Shown one piece after another: positions 9,542 to 18,357 of a stretch of DNA of 64,000 nt. The notes under the pieces were generated by a model, which made no database searches, was not told where the DNA came from, and saw nothing but the letters and a program-made list of their open reading frames with translations. The stretch covers positions 27,090 through 91,089 of the forward strand of contig DYEU01000033.1 in assembly GCA_020725555.1 (NCBI GenBank). The letters run 5' to 3'. The number at the start of each line of letters is the position of its first letter. Positions within the stretch are counted from its first letter, which is position 1. The position numbers and the translations under genes were made by a program. The DNA is from Desulfatibacillum sp. Lineage in GTDB: Bacteria > Desulfobacterota > Desulfobacteria > Desulfobacterales > SpSt-501.

Positions 9542-10524
9542 GAAACCCTCCTTTCACCTGGTGCGATGGCGGAGGACCCGGCGGCTTTCTCCTTCTCCGC
9601 CTGAAGCTTCTCGCCATCGCGAGGAAAAACCATCTTGCCGGTCAGGCTGAGATCGTAGCCTTCGAGGCCGTCAGGCACCGTTTTGAGAAACGAGGGCTCG
9701 TGCAGCATTCCCAGAAAGCGCTGGATGCCCTCGTCGAAAAAGCGCTCCTTCGAGGCCATGAGATCGAAGCGCTCCCAGCGCAGGGGGATGAAGCCCAGGT
9801 TCAACAGGGCCGCGACCGGCCGGATCCCGGGCCCGGCATCGGCCCTCCCGGCGAGAACCTCGAGGCCGACATCGAGGTGGCGCTGGACCTCGCGGGTGTA
9901 GCCCTCGATGCGCCCGCCTTCGATCCCGGCCTTGCCGAGCTCACGGTCGAGCAGCAGCCGCGTCCCGGTGCCGAGCGGGCGGTTGACGATGCGGATCCCC
10001 GGCCGGCCGAGATCCGCGGCCGAAGCGATTTTCTTGGGGTTTCCCCGGCGCACGATGATTCCCTGCTCGCGCCGGCAGAAGTTGATGACCGCCGGCAGGC
10101 GGCCCAGCTCCTCGGAAGCGAAGGCGAAGTTGTATTCGTTCTCGTCCTCCTGGAGCAGGTGGCTGGCCGCCAGATGGCACAGGCCTCGGCGCAGCGCCCT
10201 CAGGCCGCCCATGCTGCCGAGATTGCCGTACACGGCGAGGTGCTCGGAGCCCATGGAGTTGAAGTGCGCCATCGCGCGGTCGAGCAGCAGGTCGTTGCTG
10301 CCGGCGATGACGAGCAGGCCCCGAACGGAGAGCGCAGCCGTATCGGGTTGGGGGTGGTTGATCGTATTGGCCTCCACCCACTGCTCCACGAGGTGCTGCG
10401 GGAAGAGCCACTTGCCGGTGATCTTGGCCGCCGGAAGGCGTTTTTCGGAAACGAGGGTGTAGACCATTTTCTCGTTGACGTTGAGAAATCGGGCCACTTC
10501 CTTGGTCGACAACAGCCTGGCCAT
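9538..10524 (-). CDS. excisionase-type HTH regulator with oxyanion-binding-like domain
   Basis: 328 residues from ATG 10524, preceded by AGAGGG. Residues 1-50 are a MerR/excisionase-type helix-turn-helix (STKEVARFLNVNEKMVYTLV). The rest is a periplasmic-binding-protein-like domain (VIAGSNDLLLDRAM, then VNRPLGTGTRLLLDREL), the arrangement of one-component regulators linked to molybdate/tungstate genes. Encoded first in the tup operon and overlapping tupA by 4 bp, it probably senses tungstate in the cytoplasm and regulates its own operon. Together with TunR, the locus has two unrelated candidate sensors for the same metal. Confidence 0.8.
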   Translation of the reverse strand: MARLLSTKEVARFLNVNEKMVYTLVSEKRLPAAKITGKWLFPQHLVEQWVEANTINHPQPDTAALSVRGLLVIAGSNDLLLDRAMAHFNSMGSEHLAVYGNLGSMGGLRALRRGLCHLAASHLLQEDENEYNFAFASEELGRLPAVINFCRREQGIIVRRGNPKKIASAADLGRPGIRIVNRPLGTGTRLLLDRELGKAGIEGGRIEGYTREVQRHLDVGLEVLAGRADAGPGIRPVAALLNLGFIPLRWERFDLMASKERFFDEGIQRFLGMLHEPSFLKTVPDGLEGYDLSLTGKMVFPRDGEKLQAEKEKAAGSSAIAPGERRVS

Positions 10525-10569
10525 GCCGCCCTCTGCGTGCGCTGGGGTTCGCTCGATTGCGGGACATGT

Positions 10570-10598
10570 CAATTACGGCATGACTCGGAAAAAATCAA
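10570..10598 (-). promoter_or_regulatory. candidate promoter of the tungstate operon
   Basis: On the minus strand TTGATT (10598-10593) is followed after 17 bp by TAATTG (10575-10570), in an AT-rich patch about 50 bp upstream of the regulator start. An 8-bp palindrome GACATGTC (10563-10570) and GTCA-N9-TGAC (10568-10584) overlap it and could be operators. Both the -35 and -10 are imperfect. Confidence 0.35.
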
Positions 10599-10671
10599 CC
10601 CGGATGGATGAAATTCTTCGAAAAAAACCGAAAATTACTTAAAATGACAGATCATCGACCGGAATGGTACT

Positions 10672-11352
10672 TCAGGACGCCTCGCGCGTCTTGTGCGGAT
10701 AGGGGCAAAGGCGGGCGAGAGGACATACGGGACACCTCGGCCGCCGCGCCGTACAGACCTCCCGGCCGAAGAAGACCAGCCGCAGGGAGAAGGCGCTCCA
10801 GTCCCGGCGGGGGACAAGCTCCATGAGGTCCCGCTCGATCCGGGTCGGGTCGCGGTGCTCCGTGAGCCCGAGCCGCCGCGAGATCCGCGCGACGTGCGTG
10901 TCCACCACGACGCCGGGGACGCCGAAGGCGGCGCCGAGGACGACGTTGGCGGTCTTGCGGCCTACCCCGGGCAGGCGGACCAGCTCCTCGAGCGTCTGCG
11001 GCACCTCTCCCCCGTAACGCTCGAGCAGCGCCCGCGCACAGGCCTTGATGTTCCGGGCCTTGTTCCGGTAAAAGCCCGTGGACCGGACGAGCGCCGCGAT
11101 GCGCGCAAGCGGCGCCGCGGCGAATTCCCGCGGCCCGGGCAAGGCGCGAAAGAGCCCCGGCGTGACGCGGTTCACCTGCCGGTCGGTGCACTGCGCCGAG
11201 AGGATGGTGGCGACCAGGAGTTCGAAGGGGTTGCGGTGGAGGAGCTGCGGCCGCACCTCGGGGTAGCGCGCCTGAAGCACGGCGCGGATGCGGGCGGTGC
11301 GGCGGCGAAGCCGGGAACTTGCTTGCGCGCGGTCGGCGGGATCCTGCGGCAT
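10672..11352 (-). CDS. nth: endonuclease III
   Basis: 226 residues, base-excision-repair DNA glycosylase/AP lyase for oxidised pyrimidines. The helix-hairpin-helix LPGVGRKTANVVLG contains the catalytic Lys, and the catalytic Asp is in VVDTHVARIS. The C-terminal 4Fe-4S loop is complete: four Cys spaced 6, 2 and 5 residues apart in CTARRPRCPVCPLARLC. The length is normal. The start ATG 11352 follows a basic N-terminus also seen in homologues. It is divergent from the ThiI-like gene. Confidence 0.95.
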   Translation of the reverse strand: MPQDPADRAQASSRLRRRTARIRAVLQARYPEVRPQLLHRNPFELLVATILSAQCTDRQVNRVTPGLFRALPGPREFAAAPLARIAALVRSTGFYRNKARNIKACARALLERYGGEVPQTLEELVRLPGVGRKTANVVLGAAFGVPGVVVDTHVARISRRLGLTEHRDPTRIERDLMELVPRRDWSAFSLRLVFFGREVCTARRPRCPVCPLARLCPYPHKTREAS

Positions 11353-11438
11353 CGGGCATCCGGGAACGCGCTCGCGCGGGGGAGTCCCGCGCGGCGCGCC
11401 ATCGTGAACCGATCGATGAACGGCGTCAAGAGGATTTC

Positions 11439-12434
11439 ATGAGCGATTCCGGAAAACCCGTGCGCGCCCTCGGGCTCTGCTCCGGCGGGCTGGACAGCAT
11501 GTTGGCGGGGCTCCTGCTCCGCGCCCAGGGGATCGAGGTCGAGTGGGTTTGCTTCGAGACCCCGTTCTTCGGCTCCCGCAAGGCGCGCCGCGCCTCGCGC
11601 CAGACGGGCATCCCGCTCACGGTGCTGCCCATCACCGCGCGCTACCTCCCCATGCTGCGCAACCCTCCTGCGGGATACGGCAAGCGCATGAACCCCTGCA
11701 TGGACTGCCACAGCCTCATGTTCCGCATCGCGGGCGAGCTGTTGCGCGAGCGCGGCTTCGACTTCCTCTTCAGCGGCGAGGTCCTCGGCCAGCGGCCGAT
11801 GTCCCAGACCCTGCCTTCCCTGCGCTACGTGGAAAAGCACTCCGGCATGGCCGGGCTGATCCTGCGGCCGCTCAGCGCGAAGCTTCTGCCGGAGACGATC
11901 CCCGAGCAGCGCGGCTGGGTCGACCGCGAGCGGCTGCTCGCCATCCGCGGCCGCGGCCGCAAGGAGCAGATCGCCCTCGCCCGCACCTTCGGGATCGAGG
12001 ACTACCCCGCCCCGGCGGGCGGATGCCTCCTCACGGACAAGGGCTACAGCGCCCGCCTGCGGGACCTCTTCCGGCACGGCGCCGCCTGTACCGAGGCCGA
12101 GCTCGAGCTGCTCAAGTACGGGCGGCACTTCCGGCTGCATCCCGGAGCCAAGCTGATCGTCGGGCGGACCGAAAAGGAAAACGAGGCGATCCTGCGCTTG
12201 TGGGACCCCGCGCGCGAGGTCACCCTCGACGTGCGCGATCACCCCAGCCCGATCGGGCTCCTCCAGGGGACCGCCGACCCCGAGACGGTCCTCCGGGCCG
12301 CGGCGATCTGCCTGGGCTACACCCGCGCCCCGCGCTCGCGCGAGGCCGCGGTCGTCGTGACCTCCCCCTCCGGCAGGCAGGAGATCTACGTCACACCGCT
12401 TCCCCCGGAGGACTCCCGCGCCTGGCTCCTCTGA
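11439..12434 (+). CDS. ThiI/MnmA-like PP-loop tRNA thiolation protein
   Basis: 331 residues. The N-terminal PP-loop ATPase motif is SGGLDSM (about residues 16-22), which adenylates a nucleobase before sulfur transfer. MNPCMDCHS near residue 85 supplies a Cys pair like that of other sulfur-insertion enzymes. A Cys is also placed in PAGGCLLTD, a motif of MnmA-like proteins. The C-terminal 100 residues (RHFRLHPGAKLIVGRTEKEN) look like the NFACT-R/DUF814 RNA-binding domain. Such proteins are usually annotated as 4-thiouridine synthase-like, but the exact tRNA position is not shown. ATG 11439 has AAGAGG upstream. Its 3' end overlaps rlmN convergently by 49 bp. Confidence 0.75.
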   Translation: MSDSGKPVRALGLCSGGLDSMLAGLLLRAQGIEVEWVCFETPFFGSRKARRASRQTGIPLTVLPITARYLPMLRNPPAGYGKRMNPCMDCHSLMFRIAGELLRERGFDFLFSGEVLGQRPMSQTLPSLRYVEKHSGMAGLILRPLSAKLLPETIPEQRGWVDRERLLAIRGRGRKEQIALARTFGIEDYPAPAGGCLLTDKGYSARLRDLFRHGAACTEAELELLKYGRHFRLHPGAKLIVGRTEKENEAILRLWDPAREVTLDVRDHPSPIGLLQGTADPETVLRAAAICLGYTRAPRSREAAVVVTSPSGRQEIYVTPLPPEDSRAWLL

Positions 12435-13489
12435 GCCCCCCCGTCGCGCCCCGGCGGCCTGCGGCCGCGGAGCTGGCCGCAGGCGGCGAGGATGTCCTCG
12501 CCCTTGCTGCGGCGGATGATCGCCGTCAAGCGCGCCGCGAGCAGCACCTCCTGGAAGGCGAGGATCGTCTCCTCGGCGGGGCGCGAAAATCCGCTGCCCG
12601 GGTGCGGGTTGAAGGGGATGAGGTTGACCTTGCAGCGCAGGGGGGCGAGCAGGCGGCAGAGCCGGCGCGCGTCCTCCGGCGCATCGTTCACGCCGCGGAT
12701 GAGGATGTACTCGAAGGTCAGGCGGCGGCCGGGCGGGAGGGGATAGCGGCGGCAGGCCGCGAGCAGCTCGGCAAGCGGCCAAGTGCGGTTGACCGGCATC
12801 AGGCGGCTTCGCGTTTCGTCGTCGGCCGCGTTGAGCGAGACCGCGAGGCTCACCCGGCTTTTCCGGCCGAACTCGAGCATCTGCGGCACGAGCCCCGCGG
12901 TCGAGACCGTGATGCGCTTCGCCGCAAATCCCGCCCCGAGGTCCGCGTCGGTCAGGACGGCCAGGGCCCGCAACAGGTTCTCCAGGTTGGCGAGCGGCTC
13001 GCCCATGCCCATGAAGACGAGGTTCGTCAGGCGCTCGGGCTCGGGGATCGCCCGGCGGACGGCGAGCACCTGCCCCACGATCTCGGCGGCGCGGAGGTTG
13101 CGGCGGAACCCGCCCCGTCCGGTCAGGCAGAAGCGGCATCCCTGGGCGCAGCCCACCTGGCTCGAGACGCAAAGCGTGAGGTGGCCGCGCTCCGGCAGGA
13201 GCACCCCCTCGACCGCCTCGCCGTCCTCGAGGCCGAAGAGAAATTTCTCGGTGCCGTCGGCGGAGACGAGCCGCTCCCGGATCGCCGGCGGCGCGATGCG
13301 CCAGTGGACGGCGAGGAGCGCGCGCAGCTCCCGCGACAGGTCGGTCATCGCCTCGAAGTCCGTCACGCGGCGACGGTGGACCCAGCGCAGGATCTGGGCG
13401 GCGCGGTAGGGGGCGATCCCGCGGGCGGCGAGCCAGGCCGCGAGACCCTCCCGCGTCGTCTCCAGGAGGTCGGAAAGCAAGGGTTCCAT
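12386..13489 (-). CDS. rlmN: dual-specificity 23S rRNA A2503/tRNA A37 C2-methyltransferase
   Basis: 367 residues, radical-SAM methyltransferase. The cluster-binding motif CAQGCRFC follows SSQVG near residue 125; a conserved Cys needed for the methyl-Cys intermediate is expected near the C-terminus (the Cys of DILAACGQLRG fits). ATG 13489 is preceded by GAGGGG; an upstream ATG would add 30 unconserved residues. The last 16 codons overlap the end of the convergent ThiI-like gene and consist of low-complexity residues. Confidence 0.92.
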   Translation of the reverse strand: MEPLLSDLLETTREGLAAWLAARGIAPYRAAQILRWVHRRRVTDFEAMTDLSRELRALLAVHWRIAPPAIRERLVSADGTEKFLFGLEDGEAVEGVLLPERGHLTLCVSSQVGCAQGCRFCLTGRGGFRRNLRAAEIVGQVLAVRRAIPEPERLTNLVFMGMGEPLANLENLLRALAVLTDADLGAGFAAKRITVSTAGLVPQMLEFGRKSRVSLAVSLNAADDETRSRLMPVNRTWPLAELLAACRRYPLPPGRRLTFEYILIRGVNDAPEDARRLCRLLAPLRCKVNLIPFNPHPGSGFSRPAEETILAFQEVLLAARLTAIIRRSKGEDILAACGQLRGRRPPGRDGGAQRSQARESSGGSGVT

Positions 13490-13558
13490 GGCCCCTCGGG
13501 CCCGCAGCGGGCGCCGGCGCGTGAGGCCGGCGCAAGCGCACGGCGGGCGGCTTTTTGC

Positions 13559-13587
13559 TTGACTTAGCATTTTTGACATTGTAATTT
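13559..13587 (+). promoter_or_regulatory. promoter of the ffh-rpsP-trmD operon
   Basis: TTGACT (13559-13564), a 17-bp spacer and TAATTT (13582-13587) lie in an AT-rich patch 28 bp before the ffh ATG. An overlapping TTGACA (13573-13578) with TACAGA (13596-13601), also 17 bp apart, is an alternative that would leave a very short leader. Confidence 0.55.
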
Positions 13588-13614
13588 CAAGATTTTACAG
13601 AGATCGTCGACGCC

Positions 13615-14937
13615 ATGTTCGAACAACTCAGCGAAAAACTCGAATCGGTTTTCAAGAAGCTGCGCGGCCACGGCCGGCTGACCGAGGCGAACATCGAGCA
13701 GGGGCTGCGCGAGGTGCGGCTCGCCCTGCTCGAGGCCGACGTCCACTACCGCGTGGTCAAGCAGTTCATCGACCGCGTGCGCGACCGCGCGCTCGGCCAG
13801 GAGGTGATGGCGAGCCTCACCCCCGGCCAGCAGGTCGTGAAAATCGTCCACGAGACGCTCTGCGAGCTCATGGGCGCCGAGCGCGCCGCGCTCACCCTCT
13901 CCGGCCCCCCGCCCGCCTGCGTCATGCTCGTGGGGCTGCAGGGCTCCGGCAAGACCACGACCGCGGGCAAGCTCGCCCTGCGGCTGCGCAAGGAGGGGCG
14001 CCATCCGCTCCTCGTCCCCGCCGACGTCTATCGCCCCGCGGCCATCGAGCAGCTGCGCGTCTTGGGCGAGCAGATCGGCATCCCGGTCTTTCCCTCGCAG
14101 GCCGAGGCGGACCCCGTGGCGATCTGCCTCGAGGCGAAGGCCCAGGCCTTCCCGCGCCGCTGCGACACGCTGCTCCTCGACACCGCGGGCCGGCTCCACA
14201 TCGACGAGGAGCTGATGGCCGAGCTCGGCCGCATCCGCGAGGCGCTGCGGCCGTCGGACATCCTCTTCGTCGCCGACGCCATGACCGGCCAGGATGCGGT
14301 CAACAGCGCCCAGGCCTTCAACGACCGGCTGGACCTGAGCGGGGTGATCCTCACCAAGATGGACGGGGACGCCCGCGGCGGGGCCGCGCTTTCCATCCGC
14401 GCGATCACCGGCAAGCCGATCCTCTTCATCGGGGTCGGCGAAAAGCCGACCGCCCTCGAGCCCTTCCACCCGGAGCGCATCGCCTCGAGCATCCTCGGCA
14501 TGGGGGACGTCCTGGGCTTCATCGAGAAGGCCCAGGAAGCGGTCGACCAGAAGAAGGCCCTCGAGCTGCAGAAAAAGCTGCGCAAGAACCAGTTCACGCT
14601 CGAGGATTTCCGGGACCAGCTCCGCCAGGTGCGCCGCATGGGGTCGATCGCGGACCTGCTCAAGATGATCCCGGGGATGAGCAAGGTCAAGCATCTCAAG
14701 GATCTCGAGGTGGACGACCGCGAATTCGTGCGCATCGAGGCGATCATCAACTCGATGACGCCCGAGGAGCGGCGCAACCACCGCATCATCAACGGCAGCC
14801 GGCGGCGGCGCATCGCGGCCGGCAGCGGCACCCGCATCCAGGACGTGAACGGCCTGCTGAAACAATACGACCAGATGCTCAAGATGCTCAAAAAATTTCA
14901 ATCGGGCGGCCTTCGTCGCGGCATGCCGCCCTTCTAG
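13615..14937 (+). CDS. ffh: signal recognition particle GTPase Ffh/SRP54
   Basis: 440 residues. N domain, then G domain with G1 [14 protein letters not shown] near residue 108, G3 DTAGRLHID and G4 [10 protein letters not shown], then the Met-rich M domain ([16 protein letters not shown]) that binds signal peptides and 4.5S RNA. It targets nascent membrane proteins to FtsY at the inner membrane. It is the first gene of a conserved block with rpsP, rimM, trmD and rplS, 17 bp upstream of rpsP. Confidence 0.97.
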   Translation: MFEQLSEKLESVFKKLRGHGRLTEANIEQGLREVRLALLEADVHYRVVKQFIDRVRDRALGQEVMASLTPGQQVVKIVHETLCELMGAERAALTLSGPPPACVMLVGLQGSGKTTTAGKLALRLRKEGRHPLLVPADVYRPAAIEQLRVLGEQIGIPVFPSQAEADPVAICLEAKAQAFPRRCDTLLLDTAGRLHIDEELMAELGRIREALRPSDILFVADAMTGQDAVNSAQAFNDRLDLSGVILTKMDGDARGGAALSIRAITGKPILFIGVGEKPTALEPFHPERIASSILGMGDVLGFIEKAQEAVDQKKALELQKKLRKNQFTLEDFRDQLRQVRRMGSIADLLKMIPGMSKVKHLKDLEVDDREFVRIEAIINSMTPEERRNHRIINGSRRRRIAAGSGTRIQDVNGLLKQYDQMLKMLKKFQSGGLRRGMPPF

Positions 14938-14954
14938 ACCAAGGAGAGTTTCCC

Positions 14955-15209
14955 ATGGCAGTCAAGATCCGACTCGCGCGCCACGGCGCAACCAAACGGC
15001 CCTACTACCGCATCGTGGTCGCCGACAGCGAAAGCAAGCGCGACGGCCGTTTCCTGGAAAACGTCGGCACCTACGACCCCAAGACGGACCCGGCCCGCGT
15101 GACCTTCAAGGCCGAACGCGTCCGCTACTGGCTCGAACGGGGGGCGACCCCGACCGACACCGTCCGCAGCCTGCTGAAGAAAGAGGGGCTGCTCGCCAAG
15201 CCGGCCTGA
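14955..15209 (+). CDS. rpsP: ribosomal protein bS16
   Basis: 84 residues, full length. The family N-terminus ([19 protein letters not shown]) and ENVGTYDPK segment are intact. AAGGAG lies 9 bp before the ATG. The protein is needed for assembly of the 30S 5' domain. The following 88 bp before khpA hold G/C-rich inverted sequence (CCCCCGGCGGGGG) but no clear terminator. Confidence 0.97.
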   Translation: MAVKIRLARHGATKRPYYRIVVADSESKRDGRFLENVGTYDPKTDPARVTFKAERVRYWLERGATPTDTVRSLLKKEGLLAKPA

Positions 15210-15297
15210 CCCGCCCCTTCCCCCGGCGGGGGGGCTCGCAGCAGGCCGGCAATCCGGCGACCGGGCGGACGGGTGCGTCCCCGGGGAGGTCCCGCCC

Positions 15298-15528
15298 ATG
15301 AAAGAACTGGCCCTCCGCCTCGCCCAGGCCCTGGTGGATCGTCCCGAAGCGGTCGAGGTGCGCGAGCTGGAAGGCGGCCGGACCACGGTCCTCGAGCTCC
15401 GGGTGGCCCGGGAGGACCTGGGCAAGGTGATCGGCAAGGAGGGCCGCAACGCCCGCGCCTTGCGGACCCTGCTCGAGGCGGCCGCGGCCAAGCTCAAGAA
15501 ACGGGTGGTGCTGGAGATCGTCGAGTAG
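15298..15528 (+). CDS. khpA: KH-domain RNA-binding protein KhpA
   Basis: 76 residues forming a single KH domain with the GxxG-type loop [15 protein letters not shown]. This family (YlqC/KhpA) binds RNA, often with KhpB, and is regularly encoded between rpsP and rimM, as here. GGGAGG precedes the ATG. The rimM start codon is only 3 bp after its stop codon. Confidence 0.92.
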   Translation: MKELALRLAQALVDRPEAVEVRELEGGRTTVLELRVAREDLGKVIGKEGRNARALRTLLEAAAAKLKKRVVLEIVE

Positions 15529-15531
15529 CCG

Positions 15532-16044
15532 GTGGGCGAAGCCAACTCCTTGTGCCTGGGCCGCATCGTCGGCGTTCACGGGATCCGCGGCGGGCTGAAG
15601 CTCCTCTCCTACGCCGAGTCCGAGGAGGTGTTCGCCGCGGGTCGGCGCGTGCGGCTGCGGGATGCGCAAGGCGCCGAGGAGGTTTTCACCCTCCGCGAGG
15701 TGAGACCGCGCAAGGGGGGGCTTCTCCTCCACCTGGAGGAGGTCGCCAACCGCACGGCGGCCGAGCGCCTCGTGGGGCGGGATCTCCTCATGGACCGCGC
15801 CGATCTCCCGCCGCTTCCCGAGGGGGCCCACTACTGGGAGGACCTGATCGGCCTGTCCGTCTTCGAGGCCGACGGCCGGCTCCTCGGCCGCCTGGAGGCC
15901 ATCCTCCCGACCGGGAGCAACGACGTCTACGTCGTCCGGGACGGGCGGTGCGAGATCCTCGTCCCCGCCCTCGCCCGCGTGATCCGGGAAGTGGACCTCG
16001 CCGCCGGCCGCATGGTGGTCATCCTGCCCGAAGGGCTCGCCTGA
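15532..16044 (+). CDS. rimM: 16S rRNA maturation factor RimM
   Basis: 170 residues from a GTG start. The N-terminal RimM barrel (LGRIVGVHGIRGGLKLLSYA) and the C-terminal PRC-barrel (YWEDLIGLSVFEADGRLLGR) are both recognisable. The protein binds uS19 during 30S maturation. It is 3 bp downstream of khpA and 9 bp upstream of trmD, inside the same operon. Confidence 0.94.
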   Translation: MGEANSLCLGRIVGVHGIRGGLKLLSYAESEEVFAAGRRVRLRDAQGAEEVFTLREVRPRKGGLLLHLEEVANRTAAERLVGRDLLMDRADLPPLPEGAHYWEDLIGLSVFEADGRLLGRLEAILPTGSNDVYVVRDGRCEILVPALARVIREVDLAAGRMVVILPEGLA

Positions 16045-16053
16045 GGGGGCCGC

Positions 16054-16842
16054 GTGCGGATCCTGGTCCTTTCCATCTTCCCGCAGCTCTTTCCCTCCTT
16101 CTTCGCCCACGGGATGGTCCGGCTCGCCTGCGAGCGGGGGCTTCTTGCCCCGCAGGTGATCGACCTCCGCGACTTCGCCCCCGACCCGCACCGCACGACC
16201 GACGACCGCCCCTACGGCGGGGGAAGCGGGATGGTGATGAAGCCCGAGCCGCTCGCCGCGGCGCTCGACCACGCGCGCCGCCTCGCCCCGGAGGCCTCGC
16301 CGATTCTCCTGAGCGCGCAAGGGCGGAGGCTCACCCAGGAGGCGGCCCTCGAGCTTTCGCGGCGGCCGGCCCTCGTGCTTGTCTGCGGCCGCTACGAGGG
16401 CGTGGACGACCGGCTCTGCGAGGAGGCGATCCCCGAGGAGATCTCGATCGGCGATTACGTCCTGAGCGGCGGCGAGGTGGCGGCGATGGTCGTGATCGAC
16501 GCCGTGGCCCGCCTGCTCCCCGGGGTTCTCGGCAGCCCGGACTCGGCCGCGCGGGACTCCTTCGCCGACGGCCTCCTCGAGCACCCCCATTACACGCGGC
16601 CGGCGGTGTTCGCCGGCCGCGCCGTGCCCGAGGTCCTCACGAGCGGGGACCACCGGCGGATCGCCCGCTGGCGCAAGGAGGCCTCGCTGTGGCGCACGCT
16701 CGTCCACCGGCCCGACCTGCTGCGCGGGCGGCCCCTCGACGCCGAGGAGCGCGAGATCCTCGGCGCCATGCAGGAGACCTTGGCCGGGATTCTCCCGCCG
16801 GCGGAGGGCCCGGCGCGCCCCCCCGGCCGGAGGCGGCGCTGA
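16054..16842 (+). CDS. trmD: tRNA (guanine-N1)-methyltransferase, G37
   Basis: 262 residues from GTG 16054. The SPOUT knot motifs are clear: VLVCGRYEGVDDRLCEEAI and SIGDYVLSGGE, with the substrate-binding PYGGGSGMVMKPEPL near the N-terminus. It makes m1G37, which prevents frameshifting. Co-transcribed with rimM. The last 20 residues are Pro/Arg-rich and variable. Confidence 0.96.
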   Translation: MRILVLSIFPQLFPSFFAHGMVRLACERGLLAPQVIDLRDFAPDPHRTTDDRPYGGGSGMVMKPEPLAAALDHARRLAPEASPILLSAQGRRLTQEAALELSRRPALVLVCGRYEGVDDRLCEEAIPEEISIGDYVLSGGEVAAMVVIDAVARLLPGVLGSPDSAARDSFADGLLEHPHYTRPAVFAGRAVPEVLTSGDHRRIARWRKEASLWRTLVHRPDLLRGRPLDAEEREILGAMQETLAGILPPAEGPARPPGRRRR

Positions 16843-16876
16843 GCCGACCGGAGGCGCCGGCAGCCGAAAATTTCAA

Positions 16877-16906
16877 TTGACGGGATGCTCTACGAAGGAC
16901 TATAAG
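16877..16906 (+). promoter_or_regulatory. internal promoter before rplS
   Basis: TTGACG (16877-16882), an 18-bp spacer and TATAAG (16901-16906), in an AT-rich interval between trmD and rplS. It would give a leader of about 40 nt before the rplS ATG, which has AAGGAG upstream. It would let bL19 be expressed separately from trmD. Confidence 0.5.
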
Positions 16907-16950
16907 GAGAGTTTCCGATCGCAAACTCGACTTTTCCAAGGAGTCCGACG

Positions 16951-17298
16951 ATGAACCCGATCGAGCTTCTCGAGCGCGAGCAGATGCGCATGGACATCCC
17001 CGATTTCCTCCCCGGGGACACCGTGAAGGTCCATGTCAAGATCCGGGAAGGCGAAAAAGAGCGCCTCCAGGCCTTCCAGGGGGTCGTCATCAGCCGCCGC
17101 GGCGGGGCCATGAACGCGACCTTCACCGTGCGCAAGGTCTCTTACGGCGTCGGCGTCGAGCGGGTTTTCCCCCTGCACTCGCCGGCGATCGACCGCGTGG
17201 AGATCGTCAGCCGCGGCCGCGTGCGGCGGGCCAAACTCTACTACCTGAGAAACCTGAGGGGCAAGGCGGCCCGCATCCGCGAAAAGCGGACGGCCTAA
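16951..17298 (+). CDS. rplS: ribosomal protein bL19
   Basis: 115 residues, full length. Family segments [36 protein letters not shown] and the C-terminal [19 protein letters not shown] are all present. bL19 sits at the 30S-50S interface. It lies 108 bp downstream of trmD. Confidence 0.97.
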   Translation: MNPIELLEREQMRMDIPDFLPGDTVKVHVKIREGEKERLQAFQGVVISRRGGAMNATFTVRKVSYGVGVERVFPLHSPAIDRVEIVSRGRVRRAKLYYLRNLRGKAARIREKRTA

Positions 17299-17357
17299 AG
17301 GCGAAGGGCGCCGGGCCCTTCCCCCGCTTTTCCGCGGGCGGCCGACCCCGCCAGCGC

Positions 17358-18014
17358 ATGGCAAACGACCTCCGGGCCTTCGAGGACAAGGCGTACGCGG
17401 CCGGGTGCCGCCGGGTCGCGGGCGTCGACGAGGCCGGCCGGGGACCGCTCGCCGGCCCGGTGGTGGCGGCGGCGGTCATCCTGCCGCGCGGCTTCGCCCA
17501 CCCCGGGATCGACGACTCCAAGCGCCTCTCCCCGGCCCGGCGCGAGGCCCTCTACGGCCGGATCTACGAGGCGGCCGAGGCGATCGGCATCGGGATCGTC
17601 GATGCCCGCGAGATCGACCGCGTGAACATCCTCCGGGCCGCGCTCGGCGCCATGGCCATGGCCGTGGCAAACCTCTTCCCCCCGCCCGACCGGCTGCTCG
17701 TCGACGGCCCTTTCCCGCTGCCGCTGCCGATCCCCCAAGAGCCGATCCCGGGCGGCGACGGCCGCAGCCTCTCGATCGCCGCGGCCTCGATCATCGCCAA
17801 AGTGACCCGCGACCGCCTGATGGCGCTCTGCGACACCCACTTCCCCGGCTGGGACTTCGCCCGGCACAAGGGCTACCCCACGGCGGAACACCGCGCGGCG
17901 ATCCGCCTTCGCGGCTGCTCGCCCATCCACCGCCGCTCCTTCCGCGGCGTGCGCGAGGCGCTCGAGCGAATCGAGGAGGCCGTCCATGGCGGACCCCCGC
18001 CAGGGGCTTGCTAG
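17358..18014 (+). CDS. rnhB: ribonuclease HII
   Basis: 218 residues. The signature GVDEAGRGPLAGPVVAAAV supplies the first catalytic Asp-Glu pair; further acidic residues are in LLVDGPFPL and in the KVTRDRLM region. It removes RNA primers and misincorporated ribonucleotides. The C-terminal 10 codons overlap the start of yraN by 29 bp, suggesting translational coupling. Confidence 0.95.
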   Translation: MANDLRAFEDKAYAAGCRRVAGVDEAGRGPLAGPVVAAAVILPRGFAHPGIDDSKRLSPARREALYGRIYEAAEAIGIGIVDAREIDRVNILRAALGAMAMAVANLFPPPDRLLVDGPFPLPLPIPQEPIPGGDGRSLSIAAASIIAKVTRDRLMALCDTHFPGWDFARHKGYPTAEHRAAIRLRGCSPIHRRSFRGVREALERIEEAVHGGPPPGAC

Positions 18015-18357
18015 GCGCGGCGAGGCGGCGGCCGCCCTGCGCCTGAGGCAGGAAGGCTACCGCATCCTCGAGAGCAACCACCGCAGCCCTTTGGGCGAAA
18101 TCGACCTCATTGCCCAGGACGGCGACACCCTCGTCTTCGTCGAGGTGAAAACGCGCCGGGCAAGCCGCGGCGGCTCCCCCAAGGAGGCCGTGACCCCGCG
18201 GAAACAGCGCCGGCTCTCGCTGCTCGCGCTCGAATACCTCAAGGCCCGCGGTCTCCTGGATCGCCCCGCCCGCTTCGACGTGGTCGCGGTTTCCTGGAAC
18301 GACGAGGCCCCGGAGATCGAGATCGTCCGCAATGCCTTCGAGCTGCGCCTCCGATAG
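17986..18357 (+). CDS. YraN/UPF0102-family endonuclease-like protein
   Basis: 123 residues. The YraN nuclease-like fold is seen in NHRSPLGEIDLIAQDGDTLV and FVEVKTRRA, which provide E/D-x-ExK residues typical of PD-(D/E)XK enzymes. This family is usually next to rnhB or rsmI, as here. Its role (probably DNA recombination or repair) is not established. It overlaps rnhB by 29 bp and rsmI by 26 bp. Confidence 0.88.
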   Translation: MADPRQGLARRGEAAAALRLRQEGYRILESNHRSPLGEIDLIAQDGDTLVFVEVKTRRASRGGSPKEAVTPRKQRRLSLLALEYLKARGLLDRPARFDVVAVSWNDEAPEIEIVRNAFELRLR

